Assembly (NCBI GenBank): GCA_900547305.1
Contig: URGH01000020.1
Coordinates: 1 to 36,158 of the forward strand
Direction: 5' to 3'
DNA: 36,158 bases
From: an uncultured Oscillospiraceae bacterium
GTDB taxonomy: Bacteria; Bacillota; Clostridia; Oscillospirales; Acutalibacteraceae
Of the stretch, positions 1 to 8,391 are shown in pieces (the first letter of the stretch is position 1; each line of letters opens with the position of its first letter). Made by a program: the position numbers and the translations under genes. The notes beneath the pieces are model-generated. The model was not told the origin of the DNA and did no database searches. It saw only the letters and a list, made by a program, of their open reading frames with translations.

Positions 1-242
1 CCCGCCATTTTAAAGCCGATAAGCGTTATAACCGACGAGCCCATATCGGAAAGGTTGTTAAGACCGTCCGCCGTAATAGAAATACTCGCGGTAAGAAGAC
101 CTACCGCGATTTTGGTTATGCATAAAATTAAATTGCAGAAAATCCCCACGCCGCCGCTGAGCGTTCCGTAGCTTTTGCGCACGGCGGGGTTTTCGGTATC
201 GCCGCTGTTTTTAACAAACAGCCTTATTAAAAGCCTTGTCAT
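1..242 (-). CDS. Cation diffusion facilitator (CDF) family transporter, N-terminal part
   Basis: Only the first ~80 codons are in the window; the gene runs off the left edge. The reverse strand starts with ATG at 242-240 directly after the ddl TAA, with no gap, so it is the distal gene of the hydrolase-murF-ddl transcript. After a basic leader comes a hydrophobic segment (about residues 28-50) and then the CDF family TM2 signature, reading SITADGLNNLSD followed by a GSS-x-x-x-TLIGFKMA stretch. The Asn and Asp of that motif (N-x-x-x-D) occupy the places of the metal-binding His/Asp-x-x-x-Asp pair. CDF proteins export divalent metals (Zn, Fe, Mn) by proton antiport in the cytoplasmic membrane. 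Which metal this one carries cannot be told from the fragment. Confidence 0.85.
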   Translation of the reverse strand, partial: MTRLLIRLFVKNSGDTENPAVRKSYGTLSGGVGIFCNLILCITKIAVGLLTASISITADGLNNLSDMGSSVITLIGFKMA

Positions 243-1430
243 TTAGAGCTTTGCCCCTTTAGCGCCCTTGGCCCCGAAAGAAACGCCCGATAAAATATTT
301 GTATCAATTGTAAATGTAAGGTTTTCGCGCTCGCGCTGGCGGCGGAACGCAACCTCCGCTAAGCGGTCAATCATATCGGTGTATTTAAGCCCCGTCGCCT
401 CCCACAAATAAAAGGCGAGAGAGCCGGGTATAGTGTTAATTTCGTTGGCGTAAACCTTGTCGGTATCGCAGTCTATCATAAAATCAATTCTTACAACGCC
501 GCTTGCGTTTATCGCCTTAAATACGTCGCAGGCGAGCTTTCTTATCTCTTCGGATTTATCGTTTGGCAAATCGGCGGGTATTTTTCTGCCGAGCGACGCC
601 ATACCTTTACTGCCGCCCTTTGAGCCTGACATATATTTATCCTCATACGAAAGAATTTCATCGTGCATAAAGGGTTCCTCGCAAACGCTGGCTTCGCAAT
701 CATCCGCGTCACCTAAAACCGAGCAGTTTATCTCGCGCAGGTTGGTAATTGCGTGCTCTGCAAGTATTCTGTCGGTAAACGAGGCGGCAAGGGTTATGGC
801 GCTGTCAAGCTCATCGGCGGAATTAACCTTTGTAATGCCTACGCTGGAGCCTAGGTTTACGGGCTTGATTATAAGCGGAAAGCCTATTTTCTCGGTAATT
901 TCGGCAGTAACAGCCGCCTTATCGGTCATATACTCGCGCGAACGGAAGGTAACGCAGCCGAGCGCCGGCAGCCCCGCGCTTTTAAGCACCTCTTTAAACA
1001 CCGCTTTATCCATACCTACCGCGGCGGAAAGTATATCGCAGCTGATATAGGGCAGACCTAAAAATTCAAAGTAGCCCGCCATTGTTCCGTCCTCACAGTT
1101 GGTGCCATGAACAACGGGGAAGGCTAAATCAACCTGCACGTCCTTTTTCTTTGAAAAAAGCCCGCTGTTTAAGTATTTCATAAACACGCTGCCGCCCTGC
1201 TTTATAAAGGTTACAGGCTCAGCCGCCTTTAAAAGCGCGGGTAAATCTCTGTAATTTTCAATGGTGAAAAGGTTTTCGCCTGTGTACATTTCGCCGTTTT
1301 TGGTAACGTATATAGGCGTTACGTCATACTTTTCGCGGTTTATGGCACGCATTGCCTGCACCGCAGATATAATTGAAACCTCGTGCTCAACCGAGCGACA
1401 GCCGAAAAATACCGCAATATTGGTTTTCAT
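243..1430 (-). CDS. ddl: D-alanine--D-alanine ligase
   Basis: ATP-grasp enzyme that joins two D-alanines to make the dipeptide used by MurF in peptidoglycan synthesis; cytoplasmic. The 395-residue product has the N-terminal Ddl motif with Glu15 in SVEHEVS, the ATP-binding stretch around NLGSSVG (residues 192-198), an omega-loop region with Tyr262 and Lys265/Tyr266, and the Mg ligands Asp316, Glu330 and Asn332 in the NEINTIPG motif. It is somewhat longer than usual because of a Gly/Ser/Lys-rich omega-loop insert (about 268-276) and a C-terminal tail with GAKGAKGAK repeats. The first glycine-rich loop reads FGCRS where most Ddl have FGG. It lies 15 bases after murF, its direct pathway partner. 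A D-Ala-D-Lac specificity is not suggested, but the tyrosine assignment is from motif reading only. Confidence 0.95.
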   Translation of the reverse strand: MKTNIAVFFGCRSVEHEVSIISAVQAMRAINREKYDVTPIYVTKNGEMYTGENLFTIENYRDLPALLKAAEPVTFIKQGGSVFMKYLNSGLFSKKKDVQVDLAFPVVHGTNCEDGTMAGYFEFLGLPYISCDILSAAVGMDKAVFKEVLKSAGLPALGCVTFRSREYMTDKAAVTAEITEKIGFPLIIKPVNLGSSVGITKVNSADELDSAITLAASFTDRILAEHAITNLREINCSVLGDADDCEASVCEEPFMHDEILSYEDKYMSGSKGGSKGMASLGRKIPADLPNDKSEEIRKLACDVFKAINASGVVRIDFMIDCDTDKVYANEINTIPGSLAFYLWEATGLKYTDMIDRLAEVAFRRQRERENLTFTIDTNILSGVSFGAKGAKGAKL

Positions 1431-1445
1431 TATTTACAACCCCAT

Positions 1446-3023
1446 TTAATTCAAATAGTTATCAGGCAGATCGTTTTCAAGCAGAACCACCGTGTTTTTA
1501 TCTGCAAAACCGCTGTATATCTCCATAGCCTCCTTAAAGCTTGCCGCCACAAAGAGTTTATCCTCGGGGAAGTTTTGCGACACAGCGCCCTCTTTAAGGG
1601 GAGCGGAGCGGTTAATGCCTACGAATATAATTATATCACATATTTTCGCCGCTTCAAGCCCCAATGCAAAGTTGCAGTCGTGCTGGCGGGAGCCGAGCTC
1701 AATAAGCCCCGGTGTTATTACAACCTTTTTCATATTATCAAAGCGGGAAAGCACATGCAAAGCCTCAATTGAGCCCTCTGGGTTGGCATTATACGCGTCG
1801 TCAATAAGGGTAGAACCTGCAACCGACTGTTTAATTTCAAGCCTGTGCTCTGTAGGCTTAAGGGAAGACACGGCAAAGCGTATGTTTTCGGGGGTAACGC
1901 CCAGCTTATAGCTTAAAGCTGCCGCACCCGCGATATTCAGTATATTGTGCAGCCCCAAAAGGCGGGTGGAAAGCCGAACCTCGCTGTCTCCCAGATTAAG
2001 TGTAAAATCCGAGCCGTTTTTGCCGTAGGAAATATCTGTAGCCTTAAAATCAAAGCTGTCTGTTCCGTAAACGCTGTAAAGCGTTTTATCAATGCGGCTT
2101 ATCAGCTCTTTACTGTCGCCGTTTACAAACATTTCGCCGCCGTTATTCAGTACCTCGGTTGCCAGTTCAAACTTGGTTTTAAAAACATTGTCTACCGTTT
2201 TAAAGGTATCAAGGTGCTGCTCGCCCACCGAGGTTATAATTCCGTATTTCGGGTGGACAATATCGCATATTTCCTTAATGTCGCCTATATTTTTAGCACC
2301 CATTTCGCAAATAAATATCTGCGTTTGCGGCTTTAAGTATTCCCGCACAGTTCTTACAACACCCATAGGTGTGTTAAAGCTGTGGGGGGTGGCTACAACG
2401 TTATATTTTTCGCTTAAAATGCGGTTTAAAATAAATTTGGTTGAGGTTTTGCCGTAGCTGCCCGTTATTCCTATAACGGTTAAATCCTCATGTTCTTTAA
2501 GTATTCGCTTTGCGTCGTTTATATACCACCGTGTAACGGCTTTATCTACGGGCGCGGTTACAAAGCGGCACAAAAGGCACAAAAGCGGAGAAATAAACGA
2601 AAGAGAGAACGCAACTACCGAGAAAAAATCGCCCGTAAACGTACCCGGGAAGAGCGCGTAAATTAAAACGCATATTAAAAGTATTAAAGCGGCGGAGGCA
2701 AAAAGCCGTTTTATGCGCGCGGTAAACACAAGTTTTTTTATGGATTTTTTCTGCGCCCTTAATGCGAAAAATATCCGTAGCCCTAAAACGGCAATGATAA
2801 GTATAAGCTGCGCGGCGTAAAGCTTTCTTTCATAAAGCACGGAGGAAAAGCTGAAGCCTATACATTCAAGGGCAAGGGGAGAGGTATAGCCGTCCTTTAC
2901 CCACGCAAAATAGCGCGAGGGGAAATAGGAGTTTTGCTGCAGCATCTGGTTTTGCCGCACAAGCGCAAAAAGAGCGGATACGGCGGCGATTATCAGCGAT
3001 GTAAGTAATAAGTAATTCAACAT
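1446..3023 (-). CDS. murF: Membrane-anchored MurF-type UDP-N-acetylmuramoyl-tripeptide--D-alanyl-D-alanine ligase
   Basis: Mur ligase that adds D-Ala-D-Ala to the UDP-MurNAc-tripeptide. The P-loop GITGSYGKTST lies at about residues 185-195, followed by the FNTPMG motif, a GEQHLDTF stretch and DDAYNANPEG, all typical of MurF. The N-terminal ~165 residues are unusual: in place of the small substrate-binding domain there are about four hydrophobic segments (near 2-22, 67-90, 106-126 and 132-155), so the enzyme is probably anchored in the inner face of the membrane. An in-frame GTG at 3029 is too close to the ribosome site GGGAAG; ATG at 3023 has better spacing and is preferred. Hydrolase upstream and ddl downstream are within 15 bases, indicating one operon. 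Confidence 0.88.
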   Translation of the reverse strand: MLNYLLLTSLIIAAVSALFALVRQNQMLQQNSYFPSRYFAWVKDGYTSPLALECIGFSFSSVLYERKLYAAQLILIIAVLGLRIFFALRAQKKSIKKLVFTARIKRLFASAALILLICVLIYALFPGTFTGDFFSVVAFSLSFISPLLCLLCRFVTAPVDKAVTRWYINDAKRILKEHEDLTVIGITGSYGKTSTKFILNRILSEKYNVVATPHSFNTPMGVVRTVREYLKPQTQIFICEMGAKNIGDIKEICDIVHPKYGIITSVGEQHLDTFKTVDNVFKTKFELATEVLNNGGEMFVNGDSKELISRIDKTLYSVYGTDSFDFKATDISYGKNGSDFTLNLGDSEVRLSTRLLGLHNILNIAGAAALSYKLGVTPENIRFAVSSLKPTEHRLEIKQSVAGSTLIDDAYNANPEGSIEALHVLSRFDNMKKVVITPGLIELGSRQHDCNFALGLEAAKICDIIIFVGINRSAPLKEGAVSQNFPEDKLFVAASFKEAMEIYSGFADKNTVVLLENDLPDNYLN

Positions 3024-3035
3024 ATGCACTTCCCT

Positions 3036-3794
3036 TTATTTAATAAAGCTGCGGAGTATGGCTGCCGCCTCATAGGGCTTTTCGCAAAACGAGTAGTGCC
3101 CCGTGCCTTTTATTACGCACAGTCCGCTGTCGGGTATCAGGCTTTTTATAATTTCGGCGTCTGAAAGTGGGGTGGCGGTGTCGTTTTCGCCCCATATTAG
3201 CAGCGTGGGGCAGGAAATATTTCCTATAATATCCCGAAGATCGGTATTTACAAGCGATACCATGGTTTTGCGCAGAACCTCGGGAGCGGCGTTGTAATCG
3301 GCAGAGCCGTAATGCCGCCGTGCCTTATCAAGCAAATTTTCGGTATGCCCTTTAAGCCCCGGCAGCGTTAAAACCCGTTTTATAACCTTGAAGCTTTTGG
3401 CCCTGCATTTTTGTTTAAGGCTTTTTTTGGGTATCAGCCCCGCAGAATCGAGCAATACTATTTTAGGGGGGCTTACAAGCCCTGCCGCCGCCATTTTAAG
3501 AATTACCCTGCCGCCGTGGGAGTGGCCTATCATAATCGGGTTATCAAGGCTTACTTCTTTCATAAATTTAAGCACAAAATCGCAGTAGTTATCAAGCGTC
3601 CAGGGCGTTTTCATAGTGTCAGAGCCGCCGCAGCCGGGAAAATTCACCGCAACCAGCCGGCAGCGGTCGCACAGCGCGGATATAACGCCGCCGTAAACAT
3701 CATAAGAAGACCCCCAGCCGTGCAAAAGCAGCACCGGTATGCCCTCGCCCTTCTCGGTATATTCTATGTTAAGACCGTCTATAATAACATTCAT
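3036..3794 (-). CDS. Alpha/beta hydrolase fold protein
   Basis: A 252-residue soluble hydrolase of the alpha/beta superfamily. Visible are the oxyanion HGWGSS motif (residues 25-30), the nucleophile elbow GHSHGG with Ser92, the acid in WGENDT (Asp205) and the catalytic His233 in GTGHYSFCEKP, which completes a Ser-Asp-His triad. The substrate is not evident; relatives include esterases, lactonases and C-C hydrolases. A TTG at 3803 is in frame, but ATG at 3794 is preferred because GGGG lies 9 bases upstream of it. It is the first gene of the minus-strand operon with murF, ddl and the CDF transporter, twelve bases before murF, which hints at a cell-envelope role by context only. Confidence 0.85.
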   Translation of the reverse strand: MNVIIDGLNIEYTEKGEGIPVLLLHGWGSSYDVYGGVISALCDRCRLVAVNFPGCGGSDTMKTPWTLDNYCDFVLKFMKEVSLDNPIMIGHSHGGRVILKMAAAGLVSPPKIVLLDSAGLIPKKSLKQKCRAKSFKVIKRVLTLPGLKGHTENLLDKARRHYGSADYNAAPEVLRKTMVSLVNTDLRDIIGNISCPTLLIWGENDTATPLSDAEIIKSLIPDSGLCVIKGTGHYSFCEKPYEAAAILRSFIK

Positions 3795-3834
3795 AAAACA
3801 CAACCCCGATTATATTTTATAATCCTGAATTTCT

Positions 3835-3863
3835 ATTATACCAAAAACAGGCATAAAAATGAA
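3835..3863 (-). promoter_or_regulatory. Sigma-A type promoter for the hydrolase-murF-ddl-CDF operon
   Basis: On the minus strand a perfect TATAAT lies at 3840-3835, with a weak -35 TTCATT at 3863-3858 and a 17-base spacer. Transcription would begin near 3828, about 35 bases before the hydrolase ATG. A second TATAAT at 3814-3809 is too close to the start codon to be the main -10. Inferred from consensus only. Confidence 0.6.
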
Positions 3864-3922
3864 GAGTTTTTTTAAATTTTCCGAATTAAAAAATATTTAG
3901 GGCAAAATCGGCAATTTGTCTA

Positions 3923-3951
3923 TTTACTTTTTTCGTCAAAAACTGTAAAAT
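3923..3951 (+). promoter_or_regulatory. Candidate promoter of the V-type ATPase operon
   Basis: TTTACT at 3923-3928 and TAAAAT at 3946-3951 are separated by 17 bases. A TATAAT at 3957-3962 is also present but has no good -35. The ribosome site GGAGG at 3969-3973 follows. The intergenic region with the divergent hydrolase operon is very A/T rich and no operator palindrome stood out. Confidence 0.5.
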
Positions 3952-3981
3952 ACAAATATAATCCGATTGGAGGTGCTTTGA

Positions 3982-4293
3982 TTGGCAAAAACAATGGCGG
4001 AAGAAATTACCGCCGCCGAGCGTATGGCGGAGCAGACGCTGTCGGACGCGGAAAAGAAGGCGCTGCTTATTGTAAGCAACGCTAAGGAAAAGGCAAAAGC
4101 TGACCGAAAAAGCATACTTGAAAACGCCGAAAACGCGTCGGAGGAGCTTTTAAGCGAGGCGCGAAAAAAAGCGGAGCAGCTTCGGACAAACGCCGGCAGC
4201 GAGGCTGAAAGCGCGCTTGACACCTTAAAGCAGAGCTATGATAAAAATATCACTGCGGCTGTAAACAAGGCGGTAGAAATTTTAAAAAGCTGA
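3982..4293 (+). CDS. ntpF: V-type ATP synthase peripheral stalk subunit (H / NtpF)
   Basis: First gene of the V-type ATPase operon. The 103-residue product is almost wholly charged, Ala/Glu/Lys-rich coiled coil (residues ~5-95) without membrane segments, as expected for the stalk subunit that pairs with subunit E to hold the catalytic head against subunit I. The start is TTG at 3982, eight bases after GGAGG; the next in-frame ATG (3994) has poorer spacing. Identification rests on coiled-coil composition, size and position before ntpI, which matches the Enterococcus hirae ntpF-I-K-E-C-G-A-B-D order. Sequence identity in this family is low. Confidence 0.85.
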   Translation: MAKTMAEEITAAERMAEQTLSDAEKKALLIVSNAKEKAKADRKSILENAENASEELLSEARKKAEQLRTNAGSEAESALDTLKQSYDKNITAAVNKAVEILKS

Positions 4294-4330
4294 TTTTTAA
4301 AAAATATATATAAAAGTGTGGTGATTTTAT

Positions 4331-6334
4331 TTGGCTAAGCTTAAATGCAAACTGGTAAGTATTTACGCGCCTAAACCCGAAGAAAAGGCTATACTTCGCC
4401 GTCTTCAGGAAATGTCGGTAATGGATATTGAATCGGCAGCGGAAGATGAGGAAATTTCGGCGCTGCCCGAGGGCTTTACAAAAACCGATACCGAGGACAG
4501 GGTGGCGGCGTATGAGCGAAACGCGGAAACCGCCGCAGCGGCTATAAAAATACTGAACACAAGAGCACCCCGCAAAAAAGGGCTTGCGGGAATGTTCGGC
4601 GGAGCGCGTTATTTAGAGCCAGAGCGTTTTTATTTAAAACGCGGGCAGATAGAAAGCGCGTTATCGCTTGCAAGCACGGTAATTGAAGACGACCGCGCCA
4701 TTGCAGAGGAGAAGGCGGAAATATCCCGGCTTAACACAACGCGTGAGCAAATGCTGCCGTGGCTGCCGCTCGATGTGCCGCTTTCTTACTCGGGAACGGC
4801 GAAAACAAGGGCTTTTATAGGCACTGTGGCGGGTATTTACACGCTTGACAGCTTAAACGAGAAAATAGCCGAGACAGACCCCGAGCTGACGCTTTACACC
4901 GAAATAATAAATACGGGTAAAGACCTTACCTATATTTTCGCCTGCACCCCCAAGGCTCAGGCGGAAAAAGCCGAGGCGGTGCTCAGAACGCTCGCCTTTG
5001 CGCGGCCCGTGCAGATAACCTCAAAGCTGCCGTGGGATAAAATAGCCTCGAAAGAGGAAAGAGCAGCCAAATGTAAGGAACGGATTGACGGGTATATTAA
5101 GGAAATAAAGGATATATCCGAAAGATCGGAGGAAATTGAGGGGCTGTACGATTACTGCAAGCGCCACGCCGAGCGGTACAAGGCGATAGGCGAAGCAGGC
5201 GAAACGGCGCACACGGTGCTTATAAAGGGCTATGTTACCGAACGTGACCTGCCTTACCTTGAAAAGCAGCTGAATAAACGGTTTACGGTGGTTATAGAGG
5301 CGGAGGACGCGGATAACGAAAAAGCGCCCGTGGTGCTTAAAAACAACGCTTTTGCAAGACCCGCCGAATCGCTTGTTAAAATGTATTCGCTGCCCGGTCC
5401 GCACGATATAGACCCCACGCCTATAACGGGATTTTTCTATTACCTGTTTTTCGGTATGATGTTCTCGGACGCAGGCTACGGGCTTATTATGATACTGGCA
5501 ACGACCTTTGCGCTTAAAAAGCTGCACCCCTCGCCCTCAATGAAGCAGAGTATGCGCCTTTTCCGCTACTGCGGAATATCCACATTTTTGTGGGGGCTTG
5601 TGTACGGCAGCTTTTTCGGGGACAGCATAGCGGTTATAAGCGAAAGCTTTTTCGGACACAAGGTAACGCTGCCCGCGCTTATAGACCCGATGAACGGTGA
5701 CGCGGTGACAATGCTTATTTTAAGCCTTGCTTTGGGTCTTATTGAAATAATAGTGGGGCTTTGCGCTAAGTTTGCAACCTGCATGAAAAACGGCGATAAA
5801 GCGGGCGCGTTTTTTGACGCGGGACTTTGGATAACAGAGCTTATAGGGCTTACGGTAATGGCGGCGGGCTTTGTGGTGCTGCCCTCACTTAAAACCGTTG
5901 GTATTGTTTTAGCAATAGGCTCTGCCGTAGGGCTTATATTAACCCAAGGGCGCGATAAGAAAAACCCAATAGCGCGGCTTTTCTCAGGTATTACATCGCT
6001 TTACGATATTACAAGCTATGTAAGTGACTTGCTTTCATTCTCACGCCTTATGGCGCTGGGGCTTACAACATCTGCTATGAGCGCGGTGTTTAATATGTTA
6101 GCCGGTATGGGCGGCAGAACCGTGGGCGGATTTTTAATGCTTATAATTATATTCCCGCTCGGTCACGCAATAAACTTCGGGCTTAATATTTTGGGAGCGT
6201 ATGTTCATACGCTGAGACTTCAGTATGTAGAGCTGTTCTCAAAGTTTTACGAGGGCGGCGGAAAAGAGTTTAAAGCATTTTCAACCAATACAAAATATAC
6301 ACAGTTGGATCTAAATTCTAAGGAGGAAAATTAA
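4331..6334 (+). CDS. ntpI: V-type ATP synthase subunit I (a subunit)
   Basis: Stator membrane subunit that forms the ion half-channels beside the rotating c-ring. The 667-residue product has a cytoplasmic N-terminal half with coiled coil (1-~350) and a C-terminal half with about seven to eight membrane segments starting near ITGFFYYLFFGMMFSDAGYG. Two arginines in the last helices (about R572 in LLSFSRLMALG and R629 in VHTLRLQYVE) occupy the positions of the essential ion-path arginines of the E. hirae protein. The start is TTG at 4331 with a weak GGTG ribosome site. The stop is one base before the ntpK ATG, and the ntpK ribosome site lies within its last codons. Confidence 0.96.
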   Translation: MAKLKCKLVSIYAPKPEEKAILRRLQEMSVMDIESAAEDEEISALPEGFTKTDTEDRVAAYERNAETAAAAIKILNTRAPRKKGLAGMFGGARYLEPERFYLKRGQIESALSLASTVIEDDRAIAEEKAEISRLNTTREQMLPWLPLDVPLSYSGTAKTRAFIGTVAGIYTLDSLNEKIAETDPELTLYTEIINTGKDLTYIFACTPKAQAEKAEAVLRTLAFARPVQITSKLPWDKIASKEERAAKCKERIDGYIKEIKDISERSEEIEGLYDYCKRHAERYKAIGEAGETAHTVLIKGYVTERDLPYLEKQLNKRFTVVIEAEDADNEKAPVVLKNNAFARPAESLVKMYSLPGPHDIDPTPITGFFYYLFFGMMFSDAGYGLIMILATTFALKKLHPSPSMKQSMRLFRYCGISTFLWGLVYGSFFGDSIAVISESFFGHKVTLPALIDPMNGDAVTMLILSLALGLIEIIVGLCAKFATCMKNGDKAGAFFDAGLWITELIGLTVMAAGFVVLPSLKTVGIVLAIGSAVGLILTQGRDKKNPIARLFSGITSLYDITSYVSDLLSFSRLMALGLTTSAMSAVFNMLAGMGGRTVGGFLMLIIIFPLGHAINFGLNILGAYVHTLRLQYVELFSKFYEGGGKEFKAFSTNTKYTQLDLNSKEEN

Positions 6335-6335
6335 A

Positions 6336-6800
6336 ATGACAATGGGAACTTTTTTGGCGCTTTTGGGCGCGGCACTGGCAACAATTTTTGCAGGCATAGG
6401 CTCTGCGCGCGGCGTAGGTATGGCGTGCGAGGTAGGTATGGGCGTTTTGGCAGAGGATCCTTCTAAATTCGGTAAGATGCTGGTTTTGGAGCTGCTCCCC
6501 GGTACACAGGGTTTGTACGGATTTATAGTTTCCTTTATAGTGCTTACTAAAATCGGCGTTTTCGGCGGACTTCAAAGTCTTACCACCTGGAACGGCTTTA
6601 TGATTCTTGCGGCTTGCCTGCCTATCGCGTTCGGCGGTTTGCTTTCGGCTATTTCGCAGGGTAAAGCGGCAGTTGCGGGTATTTCCCTTTTCGCTAAGGA
6701 CGAAAGCGCGTTCCCGAAGGCGCTCGTTTCCATTACGCTTGTTGAAATTTACGCTCTTTTGGCGTTCCTTATTTCATTCCTTACCGTAATTCTTCTGTAA
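6336..6800 (+). CDS. ntpK: V-type ATP synthase subunit K (c-ring proteolipid)
   Basis: Duplicated four-helix proteolipid of 154 residues that forms the rotor ring. The ion-carrying glutamate is Glu137 in TLVEIYALLAF of the last helix. All five Na+ ligands of E. hirae NtpK have counterparts: Leu54, Thr57 and Gln58 in LLPGTQGLYG, Gln108 in ISQGKAAVAG, and Glu137. This suggests Na+ rather than H+ coupling. Glu52, two residues before Leu54, replaces a Gln in E. hirae and adds a second acid to the first hairpin. A strong AGGAGG (6321-6326) precedes the ATG, in keeping with the high stoichiometry of the ring protein. Confidence 0.97.
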   Translation: MTMGTFLALLGAALATIFAGIGSARGVGMACEVGMGVLAEDPSKFGKMLVLELLPGTQGLYGFIVSFIVLTKIGVFGGLQSLTTWNGFMILAACLPIAFGGLLSAISQGKAAVAGISLFAKDESAFPKALVSITLVEIYALLAFLISFLTVILL

Positions 6801-6810
6801 GGTGAGCGCT

Positions 6811-7386
6811 ATGACGTCAAGCGAAAAAATACTTGCAGGCATTGCCGAAGAGGCAAAGGCGCAGGCGGATAAAATAAATTCCGACGCCGAAAAGCAGGCG
6901 GCGGAAATTACAGCCGCGGCAAAGACCGAGGCTGAAACGGAAGCCGAAAAAATGAAGGCTGACGCAGAGAAAAAGGCGGAGCTTATAATAAACTCAGGCA
7001 AATCATCCGCCGAGCTTTTAAAGCGCGATACGGCGCTTAACTGCCGCAGAGAGCTTATTGAAAAGGCGCTTGTTGCCGTTGCCGATACTGTAAACGCATA
7101 CGGTGATAAGGATTATTTTGATTTTCTGCTTACTTTAATTAAAAAAGAAAAGCTGAACGATAAGGGCGAGGTCTATTTGTCAGTTAAGGATAAAGTCCGT
7201 AATATTACGGACTTTAAATCAGAACTGAGCGCTCTTAACCTTACTTTAAGCGATACCTTTGCCGATATAAACGGCGGTTTCATACTTAAATACGGCGATA
7301 TTCAGATAAACGGCGAATTATCCGCGCTTATTCACGAAAAACGCGATGTGCTGACCGACGAGTTAAATAAAGCGCTGTTTAACTGA
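6811..7386 (+). CDS. ntpE: V-type ATP synthase subunit E
   Basis: Peripheral stalk subunit, 191 residues, with an N-terminal Ala/Glu/Lys coiled coil (about 1-75) and a globular C-terminal part containing ALNCRRELIEKALVAV and ending in the GGFILKYGDIQINGEL region characteristic of subunit E. It pairs with the ntpF product. An in-frame GTG at 6802 would start inside the ribosome site AAGGTGAG; ATG at 6811 lies six bases downstream of AGGTG and is preferred. It follows ntpK by ten bases. Confidence 0.92.
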   Translation: MTSSEKILAGIAEEAKAQADKINSDAEKQAAEITAAAKTEAETEAEKMKADAEKKAELIINSGKSSAELLKRDTALNCRRELIEKALVAVADTVNAYGDKDYFDFLLTLIKKEKLNDKGEVYLSVKDKVRNITDFKSELSALNLTLSDTFADINGGFILKYGDIQINGELSALIHEKRDVLTDELNKALFN

Positions 7387-7413
7387 AACTAAACTTTAAA
7401 AGAAGGTGAGACT

Positions 7414-8391
7414 ATGCCGGAAAAATCTGTCGGCTTTGCAATAGGCAATTTAAGGGCGAGAGAAAACAGGCTTTTAAAGAAAAACGACCTATCGGGCTTT
7501 GCCGCCGCAAATAATGTGACCGAGCTTGCGCGTATGCTGCGTGATAAGGGTATAGGCAGAACCGACGGCGCCGATGTGCCTGTTCTTTTGCACGAGGACG
7601 CCGAGGAAATGTGGAAATACCTGACCGATAACGCGCCCGATACCGCCGCCTTTGCGCCTTTCCTTTGCGAAAATGATTTTCACAATTACAAGGCGGTGCT
7701 TAAGGGCATTATAAGGGGCAGGGAATACGAGAGTTTACTTATATTGCCCGCAAGCGTGGAGCTGTCGGCTCTTGAAAAGGCGGTAAAGGAAAAGCGGTTT
7801 GATTTATTGCCAGATTATATGCGAAAGCCCGCCGCCGAGGCGTACGAGGTTTTGGCGCAATCGGGCGACAGCCAGCTTGCAGATTGCATTACGGACGCGG
7901 GCTGTATGTCGGCGCAGACATTGCTTGCCGAAAAATCAAAAAATACCGTTATTAAGGACCTTATAACCGTTTCGGTGTTTTATAAAAATATTAAAGCGGC
8001 TTTGCGCGCCGCAAAAACGGGCAGAAGCGCACAGTTCATAGAAAGCACACTTACCGAAACCGGCGTTGTTTCCAAAAAAGCTATGGTAACAGCGGCGCTG
8101 GGCGGCGAAGAAAAGGTTTTGGAGCTGCTAAACAAGGCGGTTACGGTAGGCGGCGCAGAGGCCGCCGAGGCGTATAAAAAATCACCCGGTGATTTTGAAA
8201 AATATGCCGATAACAGGCTGCTTTCCACCGCCAAAAGGTGCAAATATATAACTATCGGTATAGAGCCGCTTATCGGCTATATGTTAGCCCGCAAAGCGCA
8301 GATAACCGATTTGCAGATAATTTACAGCGGCGTTAAAACGGGGCAAGGCTCCGATAAAACGCTTGAAAGGCTGCGTGAGCTTTATGGTTAA
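7414..8391 (+). CDS. ntpC: V-type ATP synthase subunit C (d subunit)
   Basis: Funnel-shaped subunit that couples the central stalk to the c-ring. The 325 residues include the family opening around FAIGNLRARENRLL, repeated helical segments, and the C-terminal IGIEPLIGYMLARKAQITDLQIIYSG stretch, where family members carry the conserved EPL and K/A-E-I motifs. Length fits the family (~330). Preceded by AAGGTGAG and 27 bases after ntpE. Its last eight bases overlap the start of ntpG. Confidence 0.95.
   Translation: MPEKSVGFAIGNLRARENRLLKKNDLSGFAAANNVTELARMLRDKGIGRTDGADVPVLLHEDAEEMWKYLTDNAPDTAAFAPFLCENDFHNYKAVLKGIIRGREYESLLILPASVELSALEKAVKEKRFDLLPDYMRKPAAEAYEVLAQSGDSQLADCITDAGCMSAQTLLAEKSKNTVIKDLITVSVFYKNIKAALRAAKTGRSAQFIESTLTETGVVSKKAMVTAALGGEEKVLELLNKAVTVGGAEAAEAYKKSPGDFEKYADNRLLSTAKRCKYITIGIEPLIGYMLARKAQITDLQIIYSGVKTGQGSDKTLERLRELYG

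Noticed and set aside
457..1050. 197-codon plus-strand open frame opposite ddl
   Set aside because: Antisense to a well-conserved gene, no ribosome site, and a Ser/Ala/Leu-rich composition typical of reverse-strand shadows.
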